From NCBI RefSeq assembly GCF_001418575.1, contig NZ_LIQR01000232.1, positions 1-48,472 of the forward strand: 48,472 bases of DNA. Reading direction: 5' to 3'. Positions 36,326 to 45,110 of the stretch are shown piece by piece. Position 1 is the first letter of the stretch; the number at the start of each line of letters is the position of its first letter. The DNA comes from Peterkaempfera griseoplana (GTDB taxonomy: Bacteria; Actinomycetota; Actinomycetes; Streptomycetales; Streptomycetaceae). The position numbers were made by a program, and so were the translations under genes. The notes beneath the pieces are model-generated. The model was not told the origin of the DNA and made no database searches. It saw only the letters and a program-made list of their open reading frames with translations.

Positions 36326-38021
36326 GGGGAAGCATCTCCAATTGTTGGTGATCTTGCGGTCGAGAGCATAGGTGCACCGCCACCGGGCCGAATGTTCACC
36401 TTCAGGATGCGGAATACGGTGGTCGGCCCGCAGGGAAAGCGGCGGGGCGGGCTCCTTTTCGGGGAGGTCCGGGTGACGGTCCGTGAGTGCCGGGGCCGTG
36501 GGAGGAGGGCGCTTCCTGGCCGACCGGGTTTCCGGGCCGCTGATCACATTGCAGGCGGGGTGAATCCTGCGTGGGGTTCGTGCCGCCTGATGGATCCGAG
36601 AATTTTGGACGGGGCATCAAGGGGGCTGCTGCGAACGGATGGGAGTGGTCGCTTCGGCGCATATTCACCGCGATTCTCCTGAGCAGCACTCAGCCCCCTG
36701 CCCGCCCTGCGAACCTGAGGCGGACCCGGGGCTGCGTCGGCGGGTGATCCGGCCGGTCTCTTGCGTCCGGACGCCGCATTCGGCGATCCGGCGCGGAGGA
36801 CCCGGGTCCGGAGGTGCGGGGGAATCCTGCGAAGGAGTCGCGGCTTCCCAATGCGCCGGGTGATCGATCACATGTGACTCGGACCGGCGCGGTGACATGG
36901 CGGACTTTCGCTGCGAGCGGAGCGGTGTCGTTCTCGTTTCCGGTGCTGCGACCCGCCTGGCCCGCCGACATCTCCAACGGTCCGGCGGCGGGGGAGTGGA
37001 AGCTGCCCGTCCTGGGGGCCGACGGAGGCGCCCGGCAGCGGCTGGCGCCACTCATCTACCTGTCATGACCTGCGATGACGTGCACTGCACCGCGGGACCG
37101 GGGTCGGTCCGCGTTGCTCGTGCGCCTGCTCGGCCCCGAGGCTCCCCGCCCTGGTGCGGCAACGCTTCACCTGTGTGCTGAGGCTGTCGGACCGCGATGG
37201 TCGGGCACCCACCTCCCGTATGAGAGGAGAGGGGCTATGCCTGCCATATTACGGTGCATCCCCTCTGGTGGGGGGCGACTGCATGAGACGGGCGTTGCCG
37301 ACTGCTTCACGGGGGGAGCCGTCGCATATTCAACGCAAGGCCGGCTCCAGGGCCTGCTGCTTTCCCGAACCGCCGCGATGCTGCGCGGAGCAATCACTCC
37401 TACCCGGCGTCCGGTCTGCCGAGACTGGTGGAACAACCGTATGTCGGCGAAGTTCTGCTCGAAGTCCCAGGGGCCGGCCCGGCGGCGATCTCTGGGCGTG
37501 TCGAATTTTTCACCGCGCCCGGGGAGCGTGCTGTCGGAGTGGCTTCCATGGCCCTGGAGGGGCGGGCGAGCCGGTTCCGCGGGGGGCATTGTGATGGAAC
37601 GGCGGGGCCGTTCAGTCAGCGGTGGTCCGAGGCTGAAGTGACCATTCTTTAAATCGCCGCCCGGGACCGTGGGAAATCATTTCGAGGAATGTGGGGTCTC
37701 GAGTCGGAAACCGCGGCGCCGCACGGGGCGCGAAGCGGGTCGGCGGGCATGCGTCCTCCTTGAATTCCGGCAGACATGGCGCGCAGGTTCAAGTAGTCGG
37801 CACTGGTATTCCGGGAGGAGGCGGGGGATCGGCCGGTCACGGAGTGCCGGGACGGTCAGGTAGGGGATGGCTGCAGCGCCCGCGTCGTGCGGCGCACGAC
37901 CCTGAGTCCGTGAGTCGGCGGCCGCTGACCGTGTCGGCCGTCGGCTGGGAGGCCGTCCCGCGGAATGATCCGCACCGTCGCAGGGCTTCCCACCAGGCAA
38001 AATTCATCTCAGATAAGGATA
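36326..38021. other. 1.7-kb stretch without a convincing gene
   Basis: No frame here combines good codon bias with a ribosome binding site. It must hold the promoter of the propeller gene (at its left end) and the upstream control region of the AraC gene. A 74-codon plus-strand frame at 37428-37652 (VEQPYVGEVLLEVPGAGP) reads somewhat like protein but has mixed third positions, and may be a relic. No RNA gene, array or insertion sequence was recognised. Confidence 0.6.
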
Positions 38022-38027
38022 TATACT
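38022..38027 (+). promoter_or_regulatory. -10 element of a leaderless AraC-gene promoter
   Basis: TATACT ends seven bases before the GTG start at 38035, the typical distance from -10 to transcription start, so the mRNA would begin at the start codon. The surrounding 35 bases are unusually AT-rich. No clear -35 was found. Confidence 0.6.
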
Positions 38028-38034
38028 TTGGATT

Positions 38035-39033
38035 GTGACTACGTCAGGAACCTCGGGCGTCAGCTCGCCACTCATGTCCAGTTCACCTGAAATACATATT
38101 CAGGTCCCAGCGGCTCACGCGCAGCGTGACGAGTTGCTGAGACAGCGCTGGCGTGATCTGAACAGCAGTGGATTTTGGCATGTGCACTCCTTGCGAATCC
38201 CCAAGCGGCATGCGGCGGGGCATTACCGGTGCTGGTTCAAGCCCTCGTCGATCGGTGACATCTCGATCAGCGAGCAATACGGCGACGCTCTGGAGGGAAG
38301 CTCCGGGGGAACGGGAATGAAGGGGGCCACGCAGCGGCGTCTGGTGGTCAACCTCATGCAGACCGGAGGGCTGAGCCTCACCGCCTCGGGGCGAACGGTC
38401 CAGATCGCGCCGGGCACGCTGAGCGTGCGGAACGCAGAGCTGCCGTGGGAGTTCTCCTGCCTGCCCGGCACACGGGGGCACTCAATGCTGCTGCCGTACG
38501 AGATGCTCGCCGCCGCCGGGCTCGATCAGCTGCCGACGCTCACGCTCATCTCCCAGAACGCACCCGAGGTGCGACTTCTGATGGGGCAACTGCAACTGAT
38601 TCGCGAGACGCGCGGGGAATTGAGTCCGGCCGGCGTCCGCGCCGCCCAGGAATCCGTGCTGCAACTGCTGGTCGGTACGATCATGGCGCAGGGGGTCTCC
38701 GCCGACCCGGCATTCCGTCCCTCGCTGCGGGCAGCCGCCCGTCACTGCGTGGATTCCCGACTTCTGGACCCCGACCTGTCTCCCGCCGAAATAGCGAGGG
38801 CCCTGTCGGTCTCGGTGCGCACACTGCACCGGGCGTTCGCCGATTCCGACGAATCCCTGATGGCCTATGCGCGGCGGCGCCGTCTGGAGCGGGCCCGCGA
38901 GGAACTCAGCACTCTCGGAGGAAGGTACACCCTGTCCGCAGTGGCGGCCCGATGGCACTTCTCCGACGCGAGTCACTTCAGCCGGGCCTTCAAGCGGCAG
39001 TTCGGCGAGACGCCCAGTTCGGTCATCCGCTGA
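38035..39033 (+). CDS. AraC-family transcriptional regulator
   Basis: This 332-residue DNA-binding regulator has an N-terminal cupin-like AraC-binding domain (about 30-200). The C-terminal pair of helix-turn-helix motifs is at about 240-330: LSPAEIARALSVSVRTLHRAF, and LSAVAARWHFSDASHFSRAFK followed by the family signature FGETPSSV. The GTG start is favoured because a -10 box lies seven bases upstream (leaderless message) and the AAGGA at 38015 is too far to serve as a ribosome binding site. An ATG at 38074 is an alternative. The gene is isolated: 1.7 kb of empty DNA lies upstream and a duplicated terminator downstream. Targets are unknown; the neighbouring propeller gene or the acyl-CoA-dehydrogenase-like gene are candidates by position only. 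Confidence 0.9.
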   Translation: MTTSGTSGVSSPLMSSSPEIHIQVPAAHAQRDELLRQRWRDLNSSGFWHVHSLRIPKRHAAGHYRCWFKPSSIGDISISEQYGDALEGSSGGTGMKGATQRRLVVNLMQTGGLSLTASGRTVQIAPGTLSVRNAELPWEFSCLPGTRGHSMLLPYEMLAAAGLDQLPTLTLISQNAPEVRLLMGQLQLIRETRGELSPAGVRAAQESVLQLLVGTIMAQGVSADPAFRPSLRAAARHCVDSRLLDPDLSPAEIARALSVSVRTLHRAFADSDESLMAYARRRRLERAREELSTLGGRYTLSAVAARWHFSDASHFSRAFKRQFGETPSSVIR

Positions 39034-39144
39034 CCACATTCGCGGCCCCCGCGTCGGCGGCCCGGTCGGGCCGGTCGGGTTCCCGTACCCCGTGCGGCGG
39101 ATCTTGATGTGTGCCGGTGGCGTGGTCGGCTGAGGGAGATCTGC

Positions 39145-39192
39145 CCGCCCGGGGAGCACCGTCGGGGTCGGACGACGGTGTTCCCCGGGCGG
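39145..39192. terminator. Bidirectional terminator hairpin, copy 1
   Basis: The core arm CGCCCGGGGAGCACCGTCG (39146-39164) pairs with CGACGGTGTTCCCCGGGCG (39173-39191), 19 bp with one G-T wobble and an 8-nt loop, plus one outer pair. It lies between the convergent AraC and flavoprotein genes. Confidence 0.85.
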
Positions 39193-39308
39193 AGACTGGG
39201 TGGCGCCCGGGTCCCGCGTCGGCGGCCGGGTCGGGCCGGTCGGTTTTCGTACTCCGTGCGGCGGACCTTGATGTGTGCCGGTGGCGTGGTCGGCTGAGGG
39301 AGATCTGC

Positions 39309-39356
39309 CCGCCCGGGGAGCACCGTCGTGGTCGGACGACGGTGTTCCCCGGGCGG
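39309..39356. terminator. Bidirectional terminator hairpin, copy 2
   Basis: The same 19-bp stem as the first copy sits 164 bp further on, with one loop base changed. It is the copy nearer the end of the flavoprotein gene. Confidence 0.85.
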
Positions 39357-39381
39357 AGACTGGGTGGCTCCCGCGCCGGGC

Positions 39382-40590
39382 TCAGACGAGGAACGAGGGC
39401 TGTTCGTCCGCGCCGACGAGGGCGCGGCCGTAGAGCTCGCGGGCAAGGTTGGGGTTGCAGGCGGCATGCCGGGACGCGGTTCCCAGGTCGCGCCAGATCT
39501 TCTGCAGCAAGTTCGCCGAGGCGAATGCGCCGGCTCCGGTGACGGAGAGCAGCAGTTCCACCGCCTCCCGGCACCGTGTGGCGGCGACTCCGGTGTCCAT
39601 GCGCACCCGGGTCCGCTCCAGCTCCGTCAGCGCCCGCCCCTCCCGCAGGGAGTGGTCCACGTCGTCAGCGGCGCGGTGGGCGTGCAGCAGTGCCGTGTCC
39701 AGCAGGGAGGCGGCATCCGCCAGCGCCAGCTGCGTACTCGGGGAGTCCGCGAGACGCTCGTAGAAGCTCAGTGACATGGGCTTGCGCCCGGACGTCTCCA
39801 GGGTGGCGTCCAGGGCGGCGCGGGTCATACCGATCATGGGACCGACCAGCGGCAGCGCGCTCAGGGCGGACAGCGGTGTGCGCAGGAACCGCTCCTCCGG
39901 ATGCCGGTCCGCGTAGGCTCCGGAGAAGATCCCGCCCAGCGACAGGACACGGCTCGGCGGGACCTGCACCTCCTCGCAGACGAAGGTCTTGCTGCCGGTG
40001 CCGGCCATACCGGCGACATGCCAGGTGTCCTCCACGGCCAGCTGGTCGGCCGGCACCAGAACGACTGCGACCTCCGGCGGACCGGCCTGCCCGTCCAGCA
40101 CCGGAACGGACAAGGCGGCCCAGTCGGCCGCGTCCGCTCCCGAGGCCCACGCCCAACGGCCGGAGATCACCAGGCCGCCGTCCCCGGTCGGCCGTGCCGT
40201 CCCCGCCGGGGTCAGGGACGTGGCGATCGCGGCGTCCGGCACGCTGCCCCAGATCTCGTCCCGGCCCTGGTCGTCCAGCAGACCCGCGGCGTAGGCGCCG
40301 CCGGTCATCACCATGGCCACCCAGGCCGCCGCCGCGTCACCGCGGGCCAGCTCCGCCGTGACCTCCACGATCGTGCGCATACCGGCGCCATGTCCTCCGT
40401 AGGCGGGAGGCACGGCCAGCCGGAACATGCCCGCGTCGCGCAGCACCGTCACCGTCTCGTCGGGGAGGCGGCGCAACCGCTCTCCCTCGGCCGCGCAGCG
40501 CTCCAGGGTGGGCACCAGCTCAGCGGCTGCGGCGACCAGCCTGCGTCGCTGTCCGGGGTCGTCGTCATCCCCCGACCGCACATCGCTCAT
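39382..40590 (-). CDS. Acyl-CoA-dehydrogenase-fold flavoprotein (DszC/HpaB-like group)
   Basis: This 402-residue soluble enzyme has GGAG eight bases before its ATG. The N-terminal helical domain (LRRLPDETVTVLRDAGMFRLAVPPAYGG) is the common opening of acyl-CoA-dehydrogenase-like flavin monooxygenases. A central beta domain (ISGRWAWASGADAADW, DTWHVAGMAGTGSKTF) precedes the C-terminal helical bundle (KIWRDLGTASRHAACNPN). Those signatures fit the group that hydroxylates aromatic or polyketide substrates with reduced flavin supplied by a partner reductase, rather than true fatty acyl-CoA dehydrogenases. No reductase gene is adjacent. It is the last gene before the duplicated terminators and is downstream of the ABC exporter, but 186 bp apart. 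Confidence 0.85.
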   Translation of the reverse strand: MSDVRSGDDDDPGQRRRLVAAAAELVPTLERCAAEGERLRRLPDETVTVLRDAGMFRLAVPPAYGGHGAGMRTIVEVTAELARGDAAAAWVAMVMTGGAYAAGLLDDQGRDEIWGSVPDAAIATSLTPAGTARPTGDGGLVISGRWAWASGADAADWAALSVPVLDGQAGPPEVAVVLVPADQLAVEDTWHVAGMAGTGSKTFVCEEVQVPPSRVLSLGGIFSGAYADRHPEERFLRTPLSALSALPLVGPMIGMTRAALDATLETSGRKPMSLSFYERLADSPSTQLALADAASLLDTALLHAHRAADDVDHSLREGRALTELERTRVRMDTGVAATRCREAVELLLSVTGAGAFASANLLQKIWRDLGTASRHAACNPNLARELYGRALVGADEQPSFLV

Positions 40591-40666
40591 CCTGACGGCT
40601 CCGTTCCTCGTGCTCCGGACGACACACCGGCGACAGGCATGCCCCTGATATGTGGATCCTCAGCCC

Positions 40667-40776
40667 CTACCAGGTCTCGTCATAGAACTTCCGCGCCAGG
40701 GCCATGTACCTCCGTGCCGAGCCGGGGGGAATCCCGGACGTGGCGGGGATGTGCGTGTGCGGGTCCCGCGCCGCCG
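40667..40776 (-). pseudogene. Possible 3' remnant of a gene
   Basis: In the gap after the ABC permease, one minus-strand frame reads GIPPGSARRYMALARKFYDE and then TW-stop (TAG at 40667-40669), with G or C at nearly all third positions. It has no start of its own and would run into the permease gene in another frame. It may be the tail of a deleted gene, or a permease C terminus displaced by frameshift. Confidence 0.3.
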
Positions 40777-43581
40777 TCAGTCCGCCGCCAGCAGATGGGC
40801 GGGGGCGATCCGGGAGTGGGCGCGGATGGGGAACGCCAGGGCCGCGCTGACCAGGACGACGGCGGCGGCGGTGGCCAGCAGCGCGGCACCGCCCACCGCG
40901 AGCAGGTGTCCATGCAGCACCCCGCGGCCGATGCCGAGGACCAGTCCCAGCCCGGCCAGCGCCCCGGTGAGGCTTCCCAGCAGGGCGAGCAGGACGCCTT
41001 CGTACGCGGTCAGCCGGGCGAGTTCGGCGCCGGTCCAGCCGGTGGCGCGCAGGACGGCCAGGTCGGCGGCGCGCTCCCGCTGGGAGAGCACCAGCACGTC
41101 GACGGCTCCGGCCGCGCCGAGGAGCAGCGACAGGGCGACGCTCAGATAGTCCGCGGTGCGCGCCTGCGCGACGACGGCGTTGCCCAGCAGGGAACCGGCG
41201 ACTTCGCCGCGGAAGGCGAGCGTCAGCGCGAGGAGCACGGTGAACGCCGCGACACCGAGCGCGAGTCCGGCCGCACCCAGGACCGTGCGGCCCGGCACCC
41301 GCAGCAGGTTGCGCACCGAGAGGCCGAGGACGGTGCGTACCGGCGCGGCACGTCCGGTCGCGACCACGGGGGGCCTGATGGCGTCCAGCGGTCGCAGGCG
41401 GGTGGCACGCCAGGCGGGGACCACACCGGCGGCGAGTGCCAGCAGCAGGGCGACCGGCAGTACCGCCGCGGCCTTCAGCGCCGCGTGTGGCAGGTCCAGT
41501 GCCCAGCCCAGGACGAACGCGAGGACTGCCCCGGCCGCGCCCGCGGCGAGGCCGATGACGGCCAGTTCGCCGAGGACCAGCCGCAGCACCTCCGACGCCG
41601 TCCAGCCCATGCAGCGCAGCGTTCCGATCTCGGTGCGGCGTGAGCGCACCGAGGCCAGGGCGGCCTGGGCGAGGAAGAGTCCGCAGACCACCAGGACCAG
41701 GACGAAGAGCACGGCGCTCTTGGTGTCGACGGCCTTGAGGATGCGCAGGGCCACGCCCTTGGCGGTCCAGTACTCCTGCACCTTCACCGAGGGCAGTGCG
41801 ATGGTCTGCGGTGCCGGTGAGCTGCCGACGGTGATGTCCACCTGGAGCCCCGGGTAGGTGGTGCGGATGCGGCCGGCGACGGCGTTGACCCGGGCCTGGG
41901 AGGCGGGGTCGACGCCGGTGACTCCGGCGACCCGGATGCGGATCGCGCTGACCGGGGCCTTGTCCTGCACGGTGGGCTGGCGCCGGCTCTGGGTGAGGAC
42001 GCGGAGCGAGTCGAGCGTGGTGAGCATGGTCGGCGGCGGGGTGAGGTAGCCGCCGAGGTTGCGGTCCGGGGCGAGCGGCTTGTCGTGCAGGGCCTTGCGT
42101 GCGGCCGCGTCGGCGCCGGTGACCTGGGGGGAACGGTAGGTCTCCAGGGGGACTACGGAGAGCGTGGAGAAGCCGGGGAGCTTGGCGGCGTCGAAACGGC
42201 CGACGGGCGTGAGATAGGGGATGGGGGTCCGCCCGTAGTCCTCGTTCGGGCAGTCCAGGGTGCCCCAGCAGGCAGTACCCGGGTGGCTCACGACCTTGCG
42301 GAACTGGGTGCCGGTGTTCTCCTCCGGAACCAGGTCCACGAACTGGCGCTCCCGGTTGGTGCGCCAGACTTCGGGCGACTGCTTGGGGAGGGACTGCGGG
42401 GTGAGGCCGTCCTCGGTGTGGCGGTAGTCGACGGGCCCGACCGTCCAGTAGCTGTCCAACAAGGGGGCGAAGAGGGAGGTGTCGGGAAAGGAGTTGGCGA
42501 GGTCGGCGCTGACGTGTCCGACGGACGTGCCGGGCAGCGCGTTGACGAAGTCATGGGCGGCGGGGCTGCCGAGCTTCGCGGGCAGCGCGGCGGGGTCGCC
42601 GGTGTCGAGCTGTTCGACGGTCGCGTTGAAGGTGCCCGCGGTGAGGGTCTGGTCGCTGAGGACGACGGGGACCTTCCAGTACGGCTTGTCCGACCAGTTC
42701 TCCTTGCGGTTCCACTGCGGCTGGTCGCGCTCGCTGAGCATCCGTCCGGAGGTGACGGCCTGGTCGAGTCCCACCAGCTGGTTCTCGGCGGTGGGGTCCA
42801 CAGCCGAGAGGAGCACCGGGTAGTTGACGGGGATCTCGACCTCGGCGTTGTTCCGTCCCGGCTTGCAGGTCAGCCAGGAGTTCATGTCCGGGTCGAAGGG
42901 CGATTCGTTGCGCCGGTCCTCCGGTATGAGGGTGGGCTGCAGGGGCACGAGGGTGCTGTTGTCGCCCAGCTGGGTGTGGTACTCGGTCTTGTTGTTGTTG
43001 TAGTACCAGCACACCGGATATTTCTTATGGCCCACCTGCTCCTGCTGCAGCCCGTCGAAGGTGGTGTCGGTGTAGGCCGTGGCCTCCTTGATGGGGTTGC
43101 GGCTCAGATAGAGGTACTGGTCGGCGGCCTGGTAGTGGTTGGGCCCGGCCGTCAGCGTCGGCCTGATCCGGAGCATCTGGGCGGACGAGCCGCCGGCGAG
43201 GAAGGGGGAGAGGTCGAGCTTGATCTTGCCCTGGACCATCAGATAGCCGACGTTGGCCACCGGGGCGGCGATCTCCACCCCGGGGATCTTCTTGATCGCG
43301 CCGTACTGGCCCAGGGTGATCCCGCCGAAGATGCCGGACAGGAAGTTCGCTTCGACCAGGCCGTCGGTCTTCTCCACCTCGGTCTGGCTGCCCTTCGGGC
43401 GGACCAGGACGTCGTAGGCGGAGCGGGCGTTCGCCCGCACGGTCTCGGTGGTGCGGGCCTGACTGGTCGTCACCGTCGAGGTGAGCAGAGTGAAACTGGT
43501 GGCCGCCACCAGGATGCCGGCGGTCAGGGCCAGCGCGCGGGCGCGCTGCCGGCGCAACTGGGAGAGGATCATCGCGATCAC
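40777..43581 (-). CDS. FtsX/MacB-type ABC transporter permease
   Basis: This is a 934-residue membrane protein. A first transmembrane helix near residues 12-35 (ALALTAGILVAATSFTLL) is followed by a large extracytoplasmic region of about 600 residues. Then come two FtsX-like blocks of transmembrane helices (about 640-770 and 790-930), each holding the RTEIGTLRCMGWT / RAADLAVLRATGWT motif of the family. Such permeases do mechanotransmission or lipoprotein/antibiotic export rather than classical import. It starts at a GTG that overlaps the ATPase stop by four bases (GTGA), so the two are translationally coupled; an ATG nine bases in is an alternative. Control by the divergent PadR gene is likely. 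Confidence 0.9.
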   Translation of the reverse strand: MIAMILSQLRRQRARALALTAGILVAATSFTLLTSTVTTSQARTTETVRANARSAYDVLVRPKGSQTEVEKTDGLVEANFLSGIFGGITLGQYGAIKKIPGVEIAAPVANVGYLMVQGKIKLDLSPFLAGGSSAQMLRIRPTLTAGPNHYQAADQYLYLSRNPIKEATAYTDTTFDGLQQEQVGHKKYPVCWYYNNNKTEYHTQLGDNSTLVPLQPTLIPEDRRNESPFDPDMNSWLTCKPGRNNAEVEIPVNYPVLLSAVDPTAENQLVGLDQAVTSGRMLSERDQPQWNRKENWSDKPYWKVPVVLSDQTLTAGTFNATVEQLDTGDPAALPAKLGSPAAHDFVNALPGTSVGHVSADLANSFPDTSLFAPLLDSYWTVGPVDYRHTEDGLTPQSLPKQSPEVWRTNRERQFVDLVPEENTGTQFRKVVSHPGTACWGTLDCPNEDYGRTPIPYLTPVGRFDAAKLPGFSTLSVVPLETYRSPQVTGADAAARKALHDKPLAPDRNLGGYLTPPPTMLTTLDSLRVLTQSRRQPTVQDKAPVSAIRIRVAGVTGVDPASQARVNAVAGRIRTTYPGLQVDITVGSSPAPQTIALPSVKVQEYWTAKGVALRILKAVDTKSAVLFVLVLVVCGLFLAQAALASVRSRRTEIGTLRCMGWTASEVLRLVLGELAVIGLAAGAAGAVLAFVLGWALDLPHAALKAAAVLPVALLLALAAGVVPAWRATRLRPLDAIRPPVVATGRAAPVRTVLGLSVRNLLRVPGRTVLGAAGLALGVAAFTVLLALTLAFRGEVAGSLLGNAVVAQARTADYLSVALSLLLGAAGAVDVLVLSQRERAADLAVLRATGWTGAELARLTAYEGVLLALLGSLTGALAGLGLVLGIGRGVLHGHLLAVGGAALLATAAAVVLVSAALAFPIRAHSRIAPAHLLAAD

Positions 43582-44276
43582 GGACGGAGCCCCCCGAGCC
43601 GGTCGAGCACGTCGGCCGCGGGCGTCACCTGCTGGTCGGAGACGATCCGTCCGTCGTGCAGCCGTACGACCCGGTCGCAGTTGGCGGCCACCTCGGCGTC
43701 GTGCGTGGCGATCAGCATCGTCATGCCGTACCGCTCGCTCAGGGTGAGCAGCAAATCGATGATCTCCCGTCCGGTGGTGCTGTCCAGGTTGCCGGTGGGC
43801 TCGTCCGCGAGGAGCAGGCCCGGGAGGTTGATCAGCGCACGGGCGACGGCGACCCGCTGCTGCTGGCCGCCGGAGAGCTCGGAGGGGAGCGCGCCGGCCC
43901 GGTTCGCCAGGCCGACGCCCTCCAGCAGTTCCATCGCGCGGGCCTTGCGGTCGAAGTCCACCCGGCGGGGGAGTACGGGCGCGACGACGTTGTCCAGTAC
44001 CGTCAGCGCCGGCAGCAGGTGGAAGCGCTGGAAGACGAAGCCGATCCGGCGGCGGTGCGCGTCCAGCCGGCCGGGGGTCAGCTCCGTCCCGTCGATCTCC
44101 ACGGTGCCGGAGTCCGGCCGGTCCATGCCGCCGATCAGGTGCAGCACGGTGGACTTGCCTGCTCCTGACGGTCCGGTGAGCGCCACGGAGACACCGTCCT
44201 CGATGGCCAGGTCGATGCCGTCGAGTGCCCTGATGCCCGGGTACTGCCGGGTCACCCCCCGCAAGGTCACGCCCAT
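43578..44276 (-). CDS. ABC transporter ATP-binding protein (MacB/LolD type)
   Basis: This 232-residue cytosolic ATPase partners the FtsX-type permease. It has Walker A GPSGAGKST, a Q-loop (FVFQRFHLLPALTV), signature LSGGQQQRVAVARAL, Walker B LLLADEPTGNLDS and switch His in IATHDAEVA. The GNLDS ending and the EGVGLANRAG block are typical of the LolD/MacB/FtsE group. The ATG is 89 bp from the divergent PadR gene, and the phased operators lie between them. Only a weak GGGCGGGAA precedes the start. Confidence 0.95.
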   Translation of the reverse strand: MGVTLRGVTRQYPGIRALDGIDLAIEDGVSVALTGPSGAGKSTVLHLIGGMDRPDSGTVEIDGTELTPGRLDAHRRRIGFVFQRFHLLPALTVLDNVVAPVLPRRVDFDRKARAMELLEGVGLANRAGALPSELSGGQQQRVAVARALINLPGLLLADEPTGNLDSTTGREIIDLLLTLSERYGMTMLIATHDAEVAANCDRVVRLHDGRIVSDQQVTPAADVLDRLGGLRP

Positions 44277-44296
44277 GCCGTTCCCGCCCTGTCTAC

Positions 44297-44349
44297 ATTG
44301 TCACAATGCTGCAGTACATTGTGACAATACACAGCTAGAGTGTCGCAAT
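44297..44349. promoter_or_regulatory. Three phased PadR operators
   Basis: Three 11-base dyads lie between the divergent genes: ATTGTCACAAT (44297-44307), ATTGTGACAAT (44318-44328) and AGTGTCGCAAT (44339-44349). The first two are exact complements and the third matches the first at 9 of 11 bases. Centres are 21 bp apart (44302, 44323, 44344), two helical turns, so bound dimers would sit on one DNA face and cover both promoters. Confidence 0.8.
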
Positions 44350-44365
44350 ACAAAGGGGGCCTGAC

Positions 44366-44953
44366 ATGCCGTTGCATCACGCAGTGCTCGCGCTGCTGTC
44401 CGACGGCCCAAGCCACGGATACGAGCTCAAGGGGCGCTTCGAGGCCGCGATCGGCCCCCAGTGGGGCGGCCTCAACATCGGGCATCTGTACCAGATCCTG
44501 GACCGCCTGGTCCGCGACGGCTTCGTCACCCGCTCGCATGTGACGCAGTCGGACCGCCCCGACAAGACCCGGTACACCCTCACCCCCAACGGCCAGGGGG
44601 AGCTGCGCTCCTGGGCCACCACCGCCTGGACCCGCACCGGCGGATTCCGTGACGAGCTGTTCCTCAAGCTCCTCGGAGCGGCCTCCATCGGCCCCGAGGA
44701 GCTGGAGACGCTGGTGGCGGCCCAGCGCCAGACCTACCTCTCCGAGCTGGCAGGCCTCACCCGGCTGCGGCGCGGCCACGCCGACGACCCGCTGGTGGCG
44801 CTGCTCATCGACGCGGCCATCGCCCACACCAAGGCCGACCTGGAGCTGGTCGACAGTGCCACCGGCCGCCTCGCGCCGCTCACCCGCGCCCGGGCGGACG
44901 CCACCGCCGTCACGACCCCGGCCGAGGAGGACCAGGAGCGCGTCGCGAGGTAG
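44366..44953 (+). CDS. PadR-family transcriptional repressor
   Basis: This 195-residue protein has an N-terminal winged helix of the PadR type: LHHAVLALLSDGPSHGYELKGRF, GGLNIGHLYQILDRLVRDGFV, and the wing DKTRYTLTPNGQGELRSWA. The C-terminal Vir-like helical part mediates dimerisation. AAGGGGG lies upstream of the ATG. It is divergent from the ABC exporter genes with three operators between, the common layout in which a PadR protein represses an exporter until its drug-like substrate binds. It probably also represses itself. Confidence 0.95.
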   Translation: MPLHHAVLALLSDGPSHGYELKGRFEAAIGPQWGGLNIGHLYQILDRLVRDGFVTRSHVTQSDRPDKTRYTLTPNGQGELRSWATTAWTRTGGFRDELFLKLLGAASIGPEELETLVAAQRQTYLSELAGLTRLRRGHADDPLVALLIDAAIAHTKADLELVDSATGRLAPLTRARADATAVTTPAEEDQERVAR

Positions 44954-45110
44954 CCGGGACGACGGGGGCCGCACCGGCACGACGCCGGGCCGAGAGGCGG
45001 CCTTCCGCAGCCGGGGCAAGGCGGACAGCCTGGCGGCCCGAGCGCCTTCCACATCTCTGCGGTCCGGCCCCACCCCGCGTGCCCGTGACGTGCCCGGCGC
45101 GGCCCCGGGC

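Larger units (their letters stand above)
39048..39372. repeat. Tandem duplication of a 164/165-bp intergenic terminator module
   Basis: The unit starting CCCGCGTCGGCGGCC at 39048 is repeated at 39213 with a 1-base indel and scattered substitutions. Each copy carries a long hairpin. The module fills the gap between two convergent genes. Confidence 0.9.

Noticed and set aside
36326..36547. N-terminal extension of the PQQ-propeller protein to 36547
   Set aside because: The extra 74 residues lack coding character and would bury the Sec signal; the ATG at 36325 has a ribosome binding site and starts right before the signal peptide.
37075..37641. A 188-codon plus-strand frame in the 1.7-kb gap
   Set aside because: Poor third-position bias, no ribosome binding site, several overlapping frames of similar quality, and no recognisable motif.
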